Numbered from the stretch's first letter, positions 19,273-29,041 are shown. The stretch is DNA of 64,000 nucleotides from Thermoplasmata archaeon (GCA_021797915.1 JAJZYT010000007.1:1-64000), one strand, 5' to 3'. Numbers and translations: made by a program. Notes: generated by a model from the letters alone, not told the origin.

Positions 19273-19808
19273 TTAGCTCCCACAATTTTGTAATTGTGAG
19301 CTTTGATTCCGTCTTTAACTAGATGATTGAATGGCAGGTACGTGAAAATGGCAATGACAATGACCTCTGCAACCGTTATCCACGCTCCTGCGATTACATC
19401 GAAAATAAATGCTATCACTATTGCAGCAGTTGCAAAGTAAAGTGCTTCCTTGTCACCATCAAAGAAATCATAGACCGCTGCAGCAGAGAGGAATGTGAGT
19501 AATAGGTCAAGTCCAAATCCTATCCTATTTCCGATTATAGCGTTGGCTATAACCAGATAAAAATTTGCTAGAGCAGTTAAGATCCAGACTATTGCAGCTA
19601 ATGTGGCAGTCCAGTGCCTCTTGAGTACGGTGATAGTGGACTGCGCCTGTGTTTGGTTTGAATTACTTGGCTGTGCTTCAAATTTTCCCTGTCTATCATC
19701 TTTCTTGTTTTCTGTTTGAGCATCCTGAGGGGATGAAAGGGAAGCTCCACATCTCGCACAAAAATTTGCTCCAGAACGGTTTTCGTAACCGCATCTTGAA
19801 CAGAACAC
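19269..19808 (-). CDS. Zinc-ribbon membrane protein
   Basis: A 179-residue protein with an N-terminal zinc ribbon (CSRCGYENRSGANFCARCG, residues 3-21), a polar Gln/Asn-rich linker (to ~65), then about four hydrophobic helices. The function is unknown; the architecture is common in archaea and in Firmicutes small membrane proteins. The start is GTG 19808 with a TATA-like ATTTAAGC at about -26. Its stop codon TGA falls on the last bases of the neighbouring IS right end, so the natural C-terminus may have been changed by that insertion. Confidence 0.8.
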   Translation of the reverse strand: MFCSRCGYENRSGANFCARCGASLSSPQDAQTENKKDDRQGKFEAQPSNSNQTQAQSTITVLKRHWTATLAAIVWILTALANFYLVIANAIIGNRIGFGLDLLLTFLSAAAVYDFFDGDKEALYFATAAIVIAFIFDVIAGAWITVAEVIVIAIFTYLPFNHLVKDGIKAHNYKIVGAN

Positions 19809-19837
19809 GCTTAAATACTTCCGTCATCTATTTAAGC
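19809..19837. promoter_or_regulatory. Inverted repeat over the promoter of the zinc-ribbon membrane protein
   Basis: GCTTAAAT and ATTTAAGC form perfect 8-bp arms separated by 13 bases, directly before the GTG start. The arm at 19830-19837 also serves as a good TATA-like box. The element could be an operator, or simply two opposed TATA-like sequences. The rest of the 19838-20070 interval is AT-rich with no further gene visible. Confidence 0.4.
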
Positions 19838-20070
19838 TTTCTTGCCTGCATTAATATTTTTAACTTGGTTAAAGTGTCTGGATCATTTGTTATTGATCAC
19901 TGCTGAATTTTCGGTCAACTTATTTGAACTACTTTGTAGCTTCATTTGTTCACTTTTTATATAGGTATTCAAGTCATTTACAGACACTGTTGATACGTCT
20001 TAATTTACTATGCAAACAGCTATTCGCTGCAAAGCTTTTAATGGAGGTTCTCGATTAGCCCGAATAATCG

Positions 20071-23000
20071 GTGGACTTGATGGATTCAATGAGCAGAATA
20101 AAGGTGCTGAAGAACTCCTTAACAAACATGAGCACTGAGACGAAGACTGGAATTATCCTTGCGATAACATTCTTCTTCTCCCTGTTTCTGAGTTTGTACT
20201 TCGTTATCGGTCCTTCGGTAAAGGCGCAGTACGCTGTTTCCGGAGGTTCTGATGCATACTACAACATGAGAATTGTTCAGTACATACTGTCCACCCATCA
20301 TCAGTTATTGTTCGATCCTAGTCTCAATTTTCCAATCGGTCTTGAGAACCCGAGACCGCCGTTATTCCACTGGCTGATAGTCCTGTTAGGCTATGCATTC
20401 TCCCCATTCCTTGGAGGGGTGTTCAAGTCTACCATGACCATGTTCATTGCTAGCACAGCAATAGGAGGAGCGTTCATCGTTTTCCCTACCTACTATCTTG
20501 GAAAGGAATTGTTCGGGTACAAGGTTGGATTGTTGGCGGCTGTACTTGTGGCTATGTCTCCACTGACCCTTATGAAGAGCATCGGGACTATCGGGCTCTT
20601 CGATATTTACACGGCACTGTTTGGATTGATGTTCATATATTTCTTCCTTCGCGCTGTCAATACTTTCAAATTCGATGCTCCTGACATGCCAATAGTCAAG
20701 AGCATAGTTCCATCCATAAGAAGCAATCCAATTTCAGTTATCTACGCGTTGCTAGCAGGAGTTTCCCTAGCTGCATCGCTACTCACCTGGGTAGGCTCAA
20801 TATCGCTGATGCTAATACTCGTGGGAGCTTCGGTATTACAACTGGCAATCTTTGCAATCAAGAAAAAGAACTCACTCGGAATATTCGTCTCAAATCTCTT
20901 CTTTGGTTCGGCATTCATCATAGCTTTCCCATGGTATTATGTCGCACACTTCATCCCGATCAGGTTCGACTACCCATTAATGATGTGGGGTATCCTGCTT
21001 CTTGTGTCCATATATTTCCTTTTCTTACAGAAGAGACCGTGGTTGTTGTCCATCGGACTTTTCATCGTTCTCGCAGCAGCTGGAATTGCATTGCTTTACA
21101 AATTTGATAACACCATCCTTAAATCGATACTTTCCGGACAGCACTACTTCGTCAAGAACAAGATATACGATACGATTGCTGAAGCCCAGGCACTTCCCTT
21201 GGGAGAGGACCTCCTGGAATTCGGTGCTTTTACTTTCTTCGCCTCTTTCATAGGCCTCGCATACCTGGTCTACAAGTGGATAAGAACTGCCACATTCAAT
21301 ATGACTCTGGCTATCCTCTACTTCGGCGGCATCATTGTCATAAGCATGATAGCTTCAAAGTTCCTTTACTTCGGTGCTACTGCAGCTTCAATACTTACAG
21401 GCTACATCGTTGTCAGGGCTTTCGAGCTACTGTCGTTCAAAGAGGCAGTCGACAAGTCGAAGGGAAGATCCATTAAGACTGCTCTTAGGAGAGAGTTCAA
21501 ATTTGCCCATTATGCAGCCATACTCATCGTAGTCTTCCTCCTTATCGTTCCAACAACATTCTACGCTGTCGATTCAGCCATTCCATACAACAACAAGACT
21601 TCCTATGATCGCCAGCTTTACAACGATACCCCTAACTTCCTGAAACCTGCAAACTATTCTGCCCCGTACTATCTGGGGGCGTTCGGCGCAGCCATGGCTA
21701 CTCCACAACAGCCGTGGAACAGGGCACTAGTGTGGTTCCAGAACCAGGATGCTAACCAGTCGCCTAACCAACGTCCCGCTTTCATATCCTGGTGGGACTA
21801 TGGTTTCCAGACGCTGGAACAGGGGAACCATCCTGTAATGGCCGATAACTTCCAGGACGGAGTCTATCCTGCCGCCCAGATACTGCTGGCCCAGAACGAA
21901 AGTGAAATGCTCTCCGTGATGATTACTCAGATGCTCTACAATTACACGGTAACGGGCAACTTTAACAATTCGCCTATTCTGCCTCTCCTGAATGATTACC
22001 TCGGTCAAAATGGCACAAACCTTGTAATGAGCTACATGGCTAATCCGAGCAACTCACATCAGGATGGAATGATAGCACAGATCAACGCAAACCCTTCCTA
22101 CTATGGTCAACACCAGTCAATTCAGAGAGGAGATGCTGTTTACATAATAATGGAACATTTCCTGACGAACACATATTCACTTGCTACTCTGATCAACCTG
22201 TACTCAGCCGTTGAGCAATTCATGAGCAAGTACATGAGTTACGTAGCGGTGGACTACAGCCTCTTCCCGTTCAATGGAACGAATACGGGAATATTCTACG
22301 CTCCTTCGTATCTAGGTGATTTCCCGTACGTCAATGCATCTGGGGAAATAGTTCCGACAGAATTTTACAACATAAACGTCACGGACACTTCCGGCAACAC
22401 TTACGCAATACAGAATTTCCCATCTGGAGATACAGCGGCCAGCTACAACATCTCATATACGCCACAGTTCTACAACACTACTATCTACAGAGGGTTCATC
22501 GGATACCCACCGTCCACAATTGGATCTACCAACGGTATACCTGGGTACTCTAGCGGCCTGAGTTCGTATCCCGCCATGCAGGGATGGGGGATGTCCAACT
22601 TTGAAGTTGCCTACAAGACAGTTTTGTGGAATCCATATACAGATTATCAGAACCATTCCTCTGCATGGAAAGAGGTTTCCCTAGAGCAGGGATACCAATA
22701 TCTGAAGAACCACGACGGCACAACGGATCTATTCCCGCCGTCCTATATCCTATCAAGTGACGTGGTTTTCCTGCAGTACTACCCCGGTGCAATCATCAGT
22801 GGTAGAGTGTATGACAATAGCGGGCAACCTGTTCAGGGAGCAAGAGTAACAGTGACAGACCAGTACGGAATCCCACACGAAACCGTCCTGACGAATTCTA
22901 CAGGATATTACTCAATCTATGCAGTTGCAGGGAACGATACCATCACCTATTCCACTGGAGCATACAACCAGCTGTACATGGTCGGAAGCAAGACTCTGGG

Positions 23001-26000
23001 ATACTACAACGTCACGATCTCCAATGCTCAGGCAGATAGGTTGAGCTACAACAACTATGGGCCGACCTGGAATATCACACACAATCTGGTTATCAACTCA
23101 ACAGACGTCAATGGTCTTGCATTTCTGAACATCGCTAAGATCAGCACATTCACTAATCCCGACCAACCAATAAATGGAACGGTCAAATTTTACAACCTAA
23201 CATACAACAGGGCCTACTACACCACTACATCACCAAATGGAACATACCACTTCTCAAACGTCGCTCCATACAGCTACGAAATTTCCGTATACACGGAAGG
23301 GAAATGGTATAACAACATCTCCTCTGTCACTGTCTCGGATTCCACCGTTTCACATGACATCCCCATGACGTACGGGACGTTGAACGCCACGCTTGCAGGC
23401 GGGAACTCAATCTCTCCTGGTGCAAATATAACCTTCAGTAGAGGGAATTATAGCAAGACATACAATCTCACCAAGCCTGCACAGCTATTTGAGCTGCCTC
23501 CGGGAGTGTTCAATGTCAGCGCAACTAGCTCCGGACAATGGGATAATTTCACGACAAGAGTGACAAACAATACGACCACTCGTCTGGATCTATCGTTCTC
23601 CAGAACGTACAAAATCACTTTCATCACTGAGGTCGATGGTCACGTTGTAAGTGCACCCATTCAAATCAACAACGGTTCGGGTAATCTGAGTACTCAGACA
23701 GTGCTGACAAATTCTCAGGGCATCGGATATTACAGTTCACCAGTCTCCACCAATACATTCTATACGGATATTCTCTTCGATGGCTCATACTACTCTGCTT
23801 CGGGGATCTTGAACGTTTCTGGGGCGAAGACTGTTTTACTTAACCTTCTGAGGTCTTATCTTGTAACGGGCCAGTACACAGTTAGTAATACAACCCAGAG
23901 CTACACACACATCTCAATCACCGGAAGCAATACTCTTGTCAGCCTTTACGGCAACAACACAGGTCACTTCGCAATCTATCTGCCTCCAGGCGACTATAGC
24001 GTGGTGACGCACTCGCAATATAACGCTTCACTCTACGTCGCATCCTTGTACTTCACGCTGGGTGACCAAACCCAGTACCTGAACCTTAAAGGAAATCTAG
24101 GACAGCAGCTGGATGGGACAGTCACAAGCAATGGTACGACGGTAAAAGGTCTTCTGACTACCCAGATGGGAAGTGGTCCGTATTACGACTCGTTCGTTGG
24201 ATCCAACGGTTCATACTCAATATACCTCTATGATGGAGCGAGTTTGAGCAGCACCGGCTTCATTTCTCCGGGTTATACCGTACAGTCCTCTTCACCAACC
24301 AATATTGAACTTCAGGCTCTGCCGGTGAATGTTTCCGTCTATGCGTCGTACTCCGGAAGCGTTCCAATCAATCTCTATCTGAATGGCACACAGGATTACG
24401 TGATTTCGGGCACTCACTACTTCAACCTCACAATGTTACCAGGAAACTATTCCATGACTTTCTCTCATCCAGGGACGGGTGTCACTTCCTCCCAGAATAT
24501 CATTACTGTTGGTCCTGGGGCTTCGCCTCAAGGCTTTACCGCTAGCCTGTCAGTGATGGCCAGATTGAATGTCGACCCGGTCCAGGAGGTCTATGTCTTC
24601 AGTAATGGTACTCTCGTATCCACAACGCTAAACACCACACTGCCGGTAGGTACCTATACGATCTATGCTTATAGCGGGACAACTGCAGCACTCGAAAAGA
24701 TATACCTAACAAAAGACACGAACATCTCACTGAATTTTAAGACGGCCTATAACGTCACCCTTTCTGCTTCTCCGTCGGGTAACGTCAACATAGGTTCGTC
24801 GTCCGGAAATGTGAGCTGGGGGGGCTCCATTCTTCTGCCAAAAGGAACTTATTCCTTTACCCTTGAAAAGAACTTCAACACCTCCTACATCTATTATGCC
24901 TCCACTACAAGTTACATTTCTTCCCCACAATCCATCACACTCAAGGGTGTACTTGTTGAAGCGCTTTCCAACGTTTCTATGAACTTTACTTATGGTGGAT
25001 CAACACTCAACGCAGGAACATATTACATCCAGGGACCAAAGAACGTGACAGGTATGGTGGGTTCTGAAACGATATCATTACCCCGAGGAAACTACTCCAT
25101 CTACGTGACCTCTGGCAATCTCGCATATTTCGGCGGGTTCGATCTCAAGAGCACGGGCCTCAACTTGAACATAGCCCTACATAAGGCGTATCCCCTTAAC
25201 TATGGAACATACCTGAACAATTCATCATATTCAGGGATGGTTTCGATCAAGAGCGATGCACCTTATTATCTCCATTCATCGGGAATCATAAATCTGCCTA
25301 ACGGCACTTACACATTCAGCGCCACCACGACCTATTCGAACTACGGGTATCTGGACAACTATTCGATCAACCAGAATGTAAAAGTGTCGGGTATAAGCTC
25401 TGCCACGCTAGCCTTCAAGCTAAACCTGATTGTGAAGGCATCATTCTATGCGGAATCGGGTCAACCGCTTCTCTCTGCGGGCCAGTCTTATACCTTCCCG
25501 CTCCTAATAACGAACCACGCAAATGTCCCCTTGAAATTCACGATCGGTAATTCGTCGACATTCTACGTAAGCGGCAATGCAATAACGCTGCTACCGAACA
25601 CTTCAGGGGAGACCAACGTAACGATCAAGATTCCATCTGGTGCGACCGCCGGCTCACAGAGCGTCGATGTTAGGGTCTATTTCGGAAACACGTTCCAGAA
25701 TGTCCAAGTCAATTTCACGGTAAATAAAGTTCAGGACATAACTGCAAAGTTGAGCAACAGCACCGGCAAGGTCGTTGGAAATGTGCTGGAGATCCCTCTG
25801 ACAATATACAACACTGGGAACGTACTGACCGCAATAAATGCATCGATCCTCGATCAAGGACTGTTGACCTCGAATGGCATAATGGCGACCTTCAACAATT
25901 CTGGAAACTTCACCACTTACCTTGCATCAGGCAGAAACAACACGACGTACATCTTCATCAATTCTACCTCAGGAAAATCACTGGCTGGTCAGGAAATTTC

Positions 26001-26211
26001 CGTGCTGATAAGCTATGGAAACACCACAAAGATCGTCACAGTCACGCTTGCAACTCCGCAGCTGAAGCTGAGCACCGGGACCGGAACTGGACATGACCTT
26101 TCCCCGTACTCTCACCTCACCCAAGACTATTACATCTACGCTTTCTCTGCCTTCATCGTGCTCGCAATGGTAGCGGTAATGTTGATATTCAGAAGGAGGT
26201 TCAGATCGTGA
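20071..26211 (+). CDS. aglB: Giant AglB/STT3-type oligosaccharyltransferase with long extracellular C-terminal region
   Basis: A 2046-residue membrane protein. Residues ~25-510 contain about 12-13 hydrophobic helices of the GT-C fold, with the acidic loop motif GGSDAYYNMR near residue 60. The signature WWDYG lies at 574-578, the peptide-sequon binding site of oligosaccharyltransferases, which move a lipid-linked glycan to Asn of surface proteins. From ~900 an extracellular region of about 1100 residues follows. It begins with a carboxypeptidase-regulatory-like repeat (SGRVYDNSGQPVQGARVTV) and is rich in Asn-X-Ser/Thr. It ends in a helix and RRRFRS tail. The extension roughly doubles the usual length. 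The start is GTG 20071 or ATG 20080. Confidence 0.92.
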   Translation: MDLMDSMSRIKVLKNSLTNMSTETKTGIILAITFFFSLFLSLYFVIGPSVKAQYAVSGGSDAYYNMRIVQYILSTHHQLLFDPSLNFPIGLENPRPPLFHWLIVLLGYAFSPFLGGVFKSTMTMFIASTAIGGAFIVFPTYYLGKELFGYKVGLLAAVLVAMSPLTLMKSIGTIGLFDIYTALFGLMFIYFFLRAVNTFKFDAPDMPIVKSIVPSIRSNPISVIYALLAGVSLAASLLTWVGSISLMLILVGASVLQLAIFAIKKKNSLGIFVSNLFFGSAFIIAFPWYYVAHFIPIRFDYPLMMWGILLLVSIYFLFLQKRPWLLSIGLFIVLAAAGIALLYKFDNTILKSILSGQHYFVKNKIYDTIAEAQALPLGEDLLEFGAFTFFASFIGLAYLVYKWIRTATFNMTLAILYFGGIIVISMIASKFLYFGATAASILTGYIVVRAFELLSFKEAVDKSKGRSIKTALRREFKFAHYAAILIVVFLLIVPTTFYAVDSAIPYNNKTSYDRQLYNDTPNFLKPANYSAPYYLGAFGAAMATPQQPWNRALVWFQNQDANQSPNQRPAFISWWDYGFQTLEQGNHPVMADNFQDGVYPAAQILLAQNESEMLSVMITQMLYNYTVTGNFNNSPILPLLNDYLGQNGTNLVMSYMANPSNSHQDGMIAQINANPSYYGQHQSIQRGDAVYIIMEHFLTNTYSLATLINLYSAVEQFMSKYMSYVAVDYSLFPFNGTNTGIFYAPSYLGDFPYVNASGEIVPTEFYNINVTDTSGNTYAIQNFPSGDTAASYNISYTPQFYNTTIYRGFIGYPPSTIGSTNGIPGYSSGLSSYPAMQGWGMSNFEVAYKTVLWNPYTDYQNHSSAWKEVSLEQGYQYLKNHDGTTDLFPPSYILSSDVVFLQYYPGAIISGRVYDNSGQPVQGARVTVTDQYGIPHETVLTNSTGYYSIYAVAGNDTITYSTGAYNQLYMVGSKTLGYYNVTISNAQADRLSYNNYGPTWNITHNLVINSTDVNGLAFLNIAKISTFTNPDQPINGTVKFYNLTYNRAYYTTTSPNGTYHFSNVAPYSYEISVYTEGKWYNNISSVTVSDSTVSHDIPMTYGTLNATLAGGNSISPGANITFSRGNYSKTYNLTKPAQLFELPPGVFNVSATSSGQWDNFTTRVTNNTTTRLDLSFSRTYKITFITEVDGHVVSAPIQINNGSGNLSTQTVLTNSQGIGYYSSPVSTNTFYTDILFDGSYYSASGILNVSGAKTVLLNLLRSYLVTGQYTVSNTTQSYTHISITGSNTLVSLYGNNTGHFAIYLPPGDYSVVTHSQYNASLYVASLYFTLGDQTQYLNLKGNLGQQLDGTVTSNGTTVKGLLTTQMGSGPYYDSFVGSNGSYSIYLYDGASLSSTGFISPGYTVQSSSPTNIELQALPVNVSVYASYSGSVPINLYLNGTQDYVISGTHYFNLTMLPGNYSMTFSHPGTGVTSSQNIITVGPGASPQGFTASLSVMARLNVDPVQEVYVFSNGTLVSTTLNTTLPVGTYTIYAYSGTTAALEKIYLTKDTNISLNFKTAYNVTLSASPSGNVNIGSSSGNVSWGGSILLPKGTYSFTLEKNFNTSYIYYASTTSYISSPQSITLKGVLVEALSNVSMNFTYGGSTLNAGTYYIQGPKNVTGMVGSETISLPRGNYSIYVTSGNLAYFGGFDLKSTGLNLNIALHKAYPLNYGTYLNNSSYSGMVSIKSDAPYYLHSSGIINLPNGTYTFSATTTYSNYGYLDNYSINQNVKVSGISSATLAFKLNLIVKASFYAESGQPLLSAGQSYTFPLLITNHANVPLKFTIGNSSTFYVSGNAITLLPNTSGETNVTIKIPSGATAGSQSVDVRVYFGNTFQNVQVNFTVNKVQDITAKLSNSTGKVVGNVLEIPLTIYNTGNVLTAINASILDQGLLTSNGIMATFNNSGNFTTYLASGRNNTTYIFINSTSGKSLAGQEISVLISYGNTTKIVTVTLATPQLKLSTGTGTGHDLSPYSHLTQDYYIYAFSAFIVLAMVAVMLIFRRRFRS

Positions 26212-26975
26212 GAACATTCATTGTGAGCCTGATAATTATCGCTCTTATTGCTGGTTCAGTAATAGCCGTGGGTGCGAATGCCACCAATCAAACCACAACC
26301 GGTCCGGTGACAGTCACAGGTCCTTCATCGGTTGCAATCAGCTCAAACTTCACTTATAGCATTAACGTGCAGCAGATCTTCAAGAACTACTCGATAACGA
26401 TGATCATCTCCGGGTACAACCTGACTGGTGCATCCCCTATATCTCCCACGTACAGGACCGACATCAGGGCTGGTCCTACAGTTTTCAATGTCACTGCACC
26501 TTCGGTTGAAACAACTATGAGACTCCTGTTCCAGGTTACTGGTTACATGACAAACGGACAGATCTTCGTTTACAACATGACATCGAAAGTCACAGTAGAG
26601 CAATACACAACACTCAAAGCAACCATCAACAACACTTCCGACTTCAACCTGACTGCGATCAGCGTGACATTCAATGTCAACGGGAAATATGTAGGGAGTG
26701 AATTGGTGAACGTTTCCAGCCATTCCACGAAGAACATTTCATACAAATGGGTATCGGGAGTACTCCCTACTGGGGTCTATACCGTTTCTATCATTCTCAA
26801 CAACAGCATAGCAAATCTTCAGAACGGAAACTCCTATACATTCCAGATCCAATCAGGGAACCCATACGTGATCTACATCTACATCGGGATCATCGCTTTC
26901 TTCGCAATCATCATCGCAGTTCTCTTCATCGCAAGCTACTACGCACGTAAGAGAAGACCAAAGTGGAAGAAGTGA
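26208..26975 (+). CDS. Secreted, C-terminally anchored envelope protein coupled to aglB
   Basis: A 255-residue protein with a signal peptide-like N-terminus (MRTFIVSLIIIALIAGSVIA), an extracellular beta-rich region with many Asn-X-Ser/Thr sites, and a C-terminal helix followed by RKRRPKWKK inside. GTG 26208 overlaps the aglB stop (GTGA), so it is co-translated and likely works with AglB or the same surface layer. The beta domain resembles the Ig-like NPCBM/CARDB style repeats in the AglB tail. The family is not recognised. Its 3' end overlaps the convergent next gene by 37 bases. Confidence 0.8.
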   Translation: MRTFIVSLIIIALIAGSVIAVGANATNQTTTGPVTVTGPSSVAISSNFTYSINVQQIFKNYSITMIISGYNLTGASPISPTYRTDIRAGPTVFNVTAPSVETTMRLLFQVTGYMTNGQIFVYNMTSKVTVEQYTTLKATINNTSDFNLTAISVTFNVNGKYVGSELVNVSSHSTKNISYKWVSGVLPTGVYTVSIILNNSIANLQNGNSYTFQIQSGNPYVIYIYIGIIAFFAIIIAVLFIASYYARKRRPKWKK

Positions 26976-27523
26976 TCAGAGAGGATATCGTCGCTCAGGG
27001 CAATGTTGATCGCGGAACCAAAATCCTCTCCCCTCTTTATAGTCCTAGAACTTCCGCTCTCATCAACTATCTGCAATCTGAAGTCCACCAAGCTCCGGAT
27101 GATCTGGTTCCTGTATCTCCTGTCCCCGTTACCTACCTTAATCAAAAAGCTGCTGAACTCGCACTCTCTTCGGACCTTGGAAACGTAGTGTCTTATCTCC
27201 CCGACGTCGTAGATGCTGCGCTTGTCGATAACCACATTATTTGCCAGCGTTGCAACCCCTGGGGTAGGACCCGGGTCTATGCCAACAACTATTTTTTCAG
27301 AGTTCTTTGAACGAACCAGCTGTTTCAACCTGAATTCATCTACCCCTTTCGTTTGGAATACGTTTCTTCCCCTGAGCTCCATGTCTGTGAAAACTACGTC
27401 GAATCCGGTGAAATTGTCTTCTGGTCGCAGAGATATGAAGGGCTCATTCATGCCCTTGAGCAGAGTCAGTAGTCTGTTATAAACCCTGAAATCCTTTGCC
27501 ATGACTCCTAACTTCAACGACAA
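26939..27523 (-). CDS. Conserved archaeal protein with RuvC/RNase H-like motif
   Basis: A 194-residue protein. The central VVGIDPGPTPGVATL matches the first strand and Asp of RuvC/RNase H-like folds (GIDPG.T.G). Later acidic residues (DESGSS, GEDFGSAINIALSDD) could complete an active site. The N-terminal 75 residues form a small alpha/beta domain. An exact family or substrate cannot be named. The start is TTG 27523 or ATG 27502; a TATA-like ATATTTTTAA lies near 27540-27550. The gene converges on and overlaps the envelope-protein gene. Confidence 0.65.
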   Translation of the reverse strand: MSLKLGVMAKDFRVYNRLLTLLKGMNEPFISLRPEDNFTGFDVVFTDMELRGRNVFQTKGVDEFRLKQLVRSKNSEKIVVGIDPGPTPGVATLANNVVIDKRSIYDVGEIRHYVSKVRRECEFSSFLIKVGNGDRRYRNQIIRSLVDFRLQIVDESGSSRTIKRGEDFGSAINIALSDDILSDHFFHFGLLLRA

Positions 27524-27584
27524 TACATGGCAAATGGTTAAAAATATTTTCCGTTGGTATTTATTTGCGGCACCTAGGAGTATG

Positions 27585-27830
27585 CTAAAAGACGTAATCT
27601 GCTTTCTTTTCCTTCTCTATTGCTTCCAATTTGTCATTTGTCTCTATGTATATTATGTCTCTCATATTTATGAGGTAGTTCTTGTCCTTGTCTGCCAGGT
27701 AAAGGAGTGGCTGGAATGTATCGGATAACCCCTTAAATTCTCCTTCAAGCGCCATTATCTCGTTTCCCGACCTCAGGTATATCTTCACTTTGGAACCTTC
27801 CTTCAGGCTGAAATTCGGAAACTCTTTCAT
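27585..27830 (-). CDS. Small conserved protein, possibly Sm-like beta-barrel
   Basis: An 81-residue soluble protein. The pattern GSKVKIYLRSGNEIMALEGEFKGL followed by YLINMRDIIYIE resembles the strand layout of Sm-like or other small beta-barrel domains, but no diagnostic motif is present. The track starts at 27884, overlapping uspA. ATG 27830 is preferred because TTTTTATTA lies about 25 bases upstream, consistent with a leaderless mRNA. The function is unknown. Confidence 0.6.
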   Translation of the reverse strand: MKEFPNFSLKEGSKVKIYLRSGNEIMALEGEFKGLSDTFQPLLYLADKDKNYLINMRDIIYIETNDKLEAIEKEKKADYVF

Positions 27831-27859
27831 GCCATCTGATAGTTCGGGGTAATAAAAAT

Positions 27860-28330
27860 TTATTTCACGATCAGGACTGCACATTCTGAGTTTGCAGCTA
27901 CCCTTTGGCTCACGGAGCCTAGGAATACTCCTCTCAGGAATCCCCTCTTTCTGTTCCCTATGACAATGAGGTCCGGATTTGTGGCTTTAGCAAGGTCAAG
28001 AATTTCTCTCGCAGGATCTCCCTGCTTGAGATATGTCTTGAGCTTCATTACTCCATTGGAGATGGAATAATCCTTGGCGTGATTTAGTATGGTCTGTCCC
28101 CCCTCTTTTAGGGTCGCAAGTCTTTCAACAATAGTCAAGTCCCCGGTCGGGTTTTCTCCAGTCACGTATTGAACTGGATAAGGGACCACCATCACTATTT
28201 CCACTTCCAGGCCAGATTGCACCTTTGCTAGGCTTATTCCCATATCTAGCGCTCTCATAGAGGGCTTGGTACCATCTATTGCGACAAGAATCTTGGACAA
28301 AGGCAGTATGCCTCTAGTCTTTTGATCCAT
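27860..28330 (-). CDS. Universal stress protein (UspA family)
   Basis: A 156-residue alpha/beta protein starting ILPLSKILVAIDGTKPSMRALD and ending GNRKRGFLRGVFLGSVSQRVAANSECAVLIVK. The ATP-binding loop G-x2-G-x9-G-S is only partly kept: the second Gly is Lys, but the last GS is present. ATP binding is therefore likely but unproven. ATG 28330 is chosen over the track start (28354) because TTTTATAT is centred 27 bases upstream. The gene is divergent from nth. Confidence 0.88.
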   Translation of the reverse strand: MDQKTRGILPLSKILVAIDGTKPSMRALDMGISLAKVQSGLEVEIVMVVPYPVQYVTGENPTGDLTIVERLATLKEGGQTILNHAKDYSISNGVMKLKTYLKQGDPAREILDLAKATNPDLIVIGNRKRGFLRGVFLGSVSQRVAANSECAVLIVK

Positions 28331-28353
28331 GCGTAAATAATGATTACATGACA

Positions 28354-28390
28354 TATAAAATGTGCCCTGATCATCCTGAAATATTATAAT
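28354..28390. promoter_or_regulatory. Divergent uspA/nth promoters
   Basis: Two TATA-like boxes face outward: TTTTATAT (28354-28361, minus strand) centred about 27 bases before the uspA ATG at 28330, and TATTATAA (28382-28389, plus strand) about 28 bases before the nth ATG at 28415. Both imply leaderless transcripts. Confidence 0.5.
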
Positions 28391-28414
28391 ACCAAAGACT
28401 GATTTGACTCAAAG

Positions 28415-29041
28415 ATGAATGCCAACCTCATTCTTGACAGGATAGAGAAGATGGTCGATCCCCACATTGCGATCTGGGATGATGCATTCAGGATACTGAT
28501 AACTGGAATTATGTCTACGAGGACGAAGGACGAGGTCACGGACAGGGCCAGTATTAGACTTTTTTGCAGATTCCCGTCAATTGAAAAACTCTCCAGAGCT
28601 TCTCCCGCTGTCGTTGAGGGTTTGATAAAACCAGTTGGATTCTACAAGAATAAGGCAGTAGACATAATCGAAACTTCAAAGATGATTATAAGAAAATTCG
28701 ATGGAAGGGTTCCGGATAGCATGGAAGAGCTTTTGGAACTGAAGGGAGTTGGACGAAAGGTCGCAAACATAGTTCTTTCGGAGGGAGTGGGTAAGTATGG
28801 ACTGGCTGTAGATACCCACGTCCAGCGAATTTCATTCCGGTTGGGACTCACAACTTCCGAAAAAGCTGAGGACACAGAGTTGATTCTCAAGAAAAGAATA
28901 CCAAAGCAAAGGTGGAACGAGGTAAACTCTTACTTTGTAGAATTTGGCAAGAAGATTTGCAAACCAATCACCCCCTTGTGTGACCTGTGCAGTCTGAAAA
29001 AAGATTGCAAGTACTGGAGAGATCATGAAGATAGTCGTTGA
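28415..29041 (+). CDS. nth: Endonuclease III (DNA glycosylase/AP lyase)
   Basis: A 208-residue HhH-GPD enzyme that removes oxidised pyrimidines and nicks abasic sites. The helix-hairpin-helix LKGVGRKVAN carries the catalytic Lys115; the catalytic Asp is Asp133 in VDTHVQR. The four Fe-S ligands C182-x6-C189-x2-C192-x5-C198 are intact. The length is normal. Its 3' end overlaps nob1 by 17 bases. Confidence 0.96.
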   Translation: MNANLILDRIEKMVDPHIAIWDDAFRILITGIMSTRTKDEVTDRASIRLFCRFPSIEKLSRASPAVVEGLIKPVGFYKNKAVDIIETSKMIIRKFDGRVPDSMEELLELKGVGRKVANIVLSEGVGKYGLAVDTHVQRISFRLGLTTSEKAEDTELILKKRIPKQRWNEVNSYFVEFGKKICKPITPLCDLCSLKKDCKYWRDHEDSR

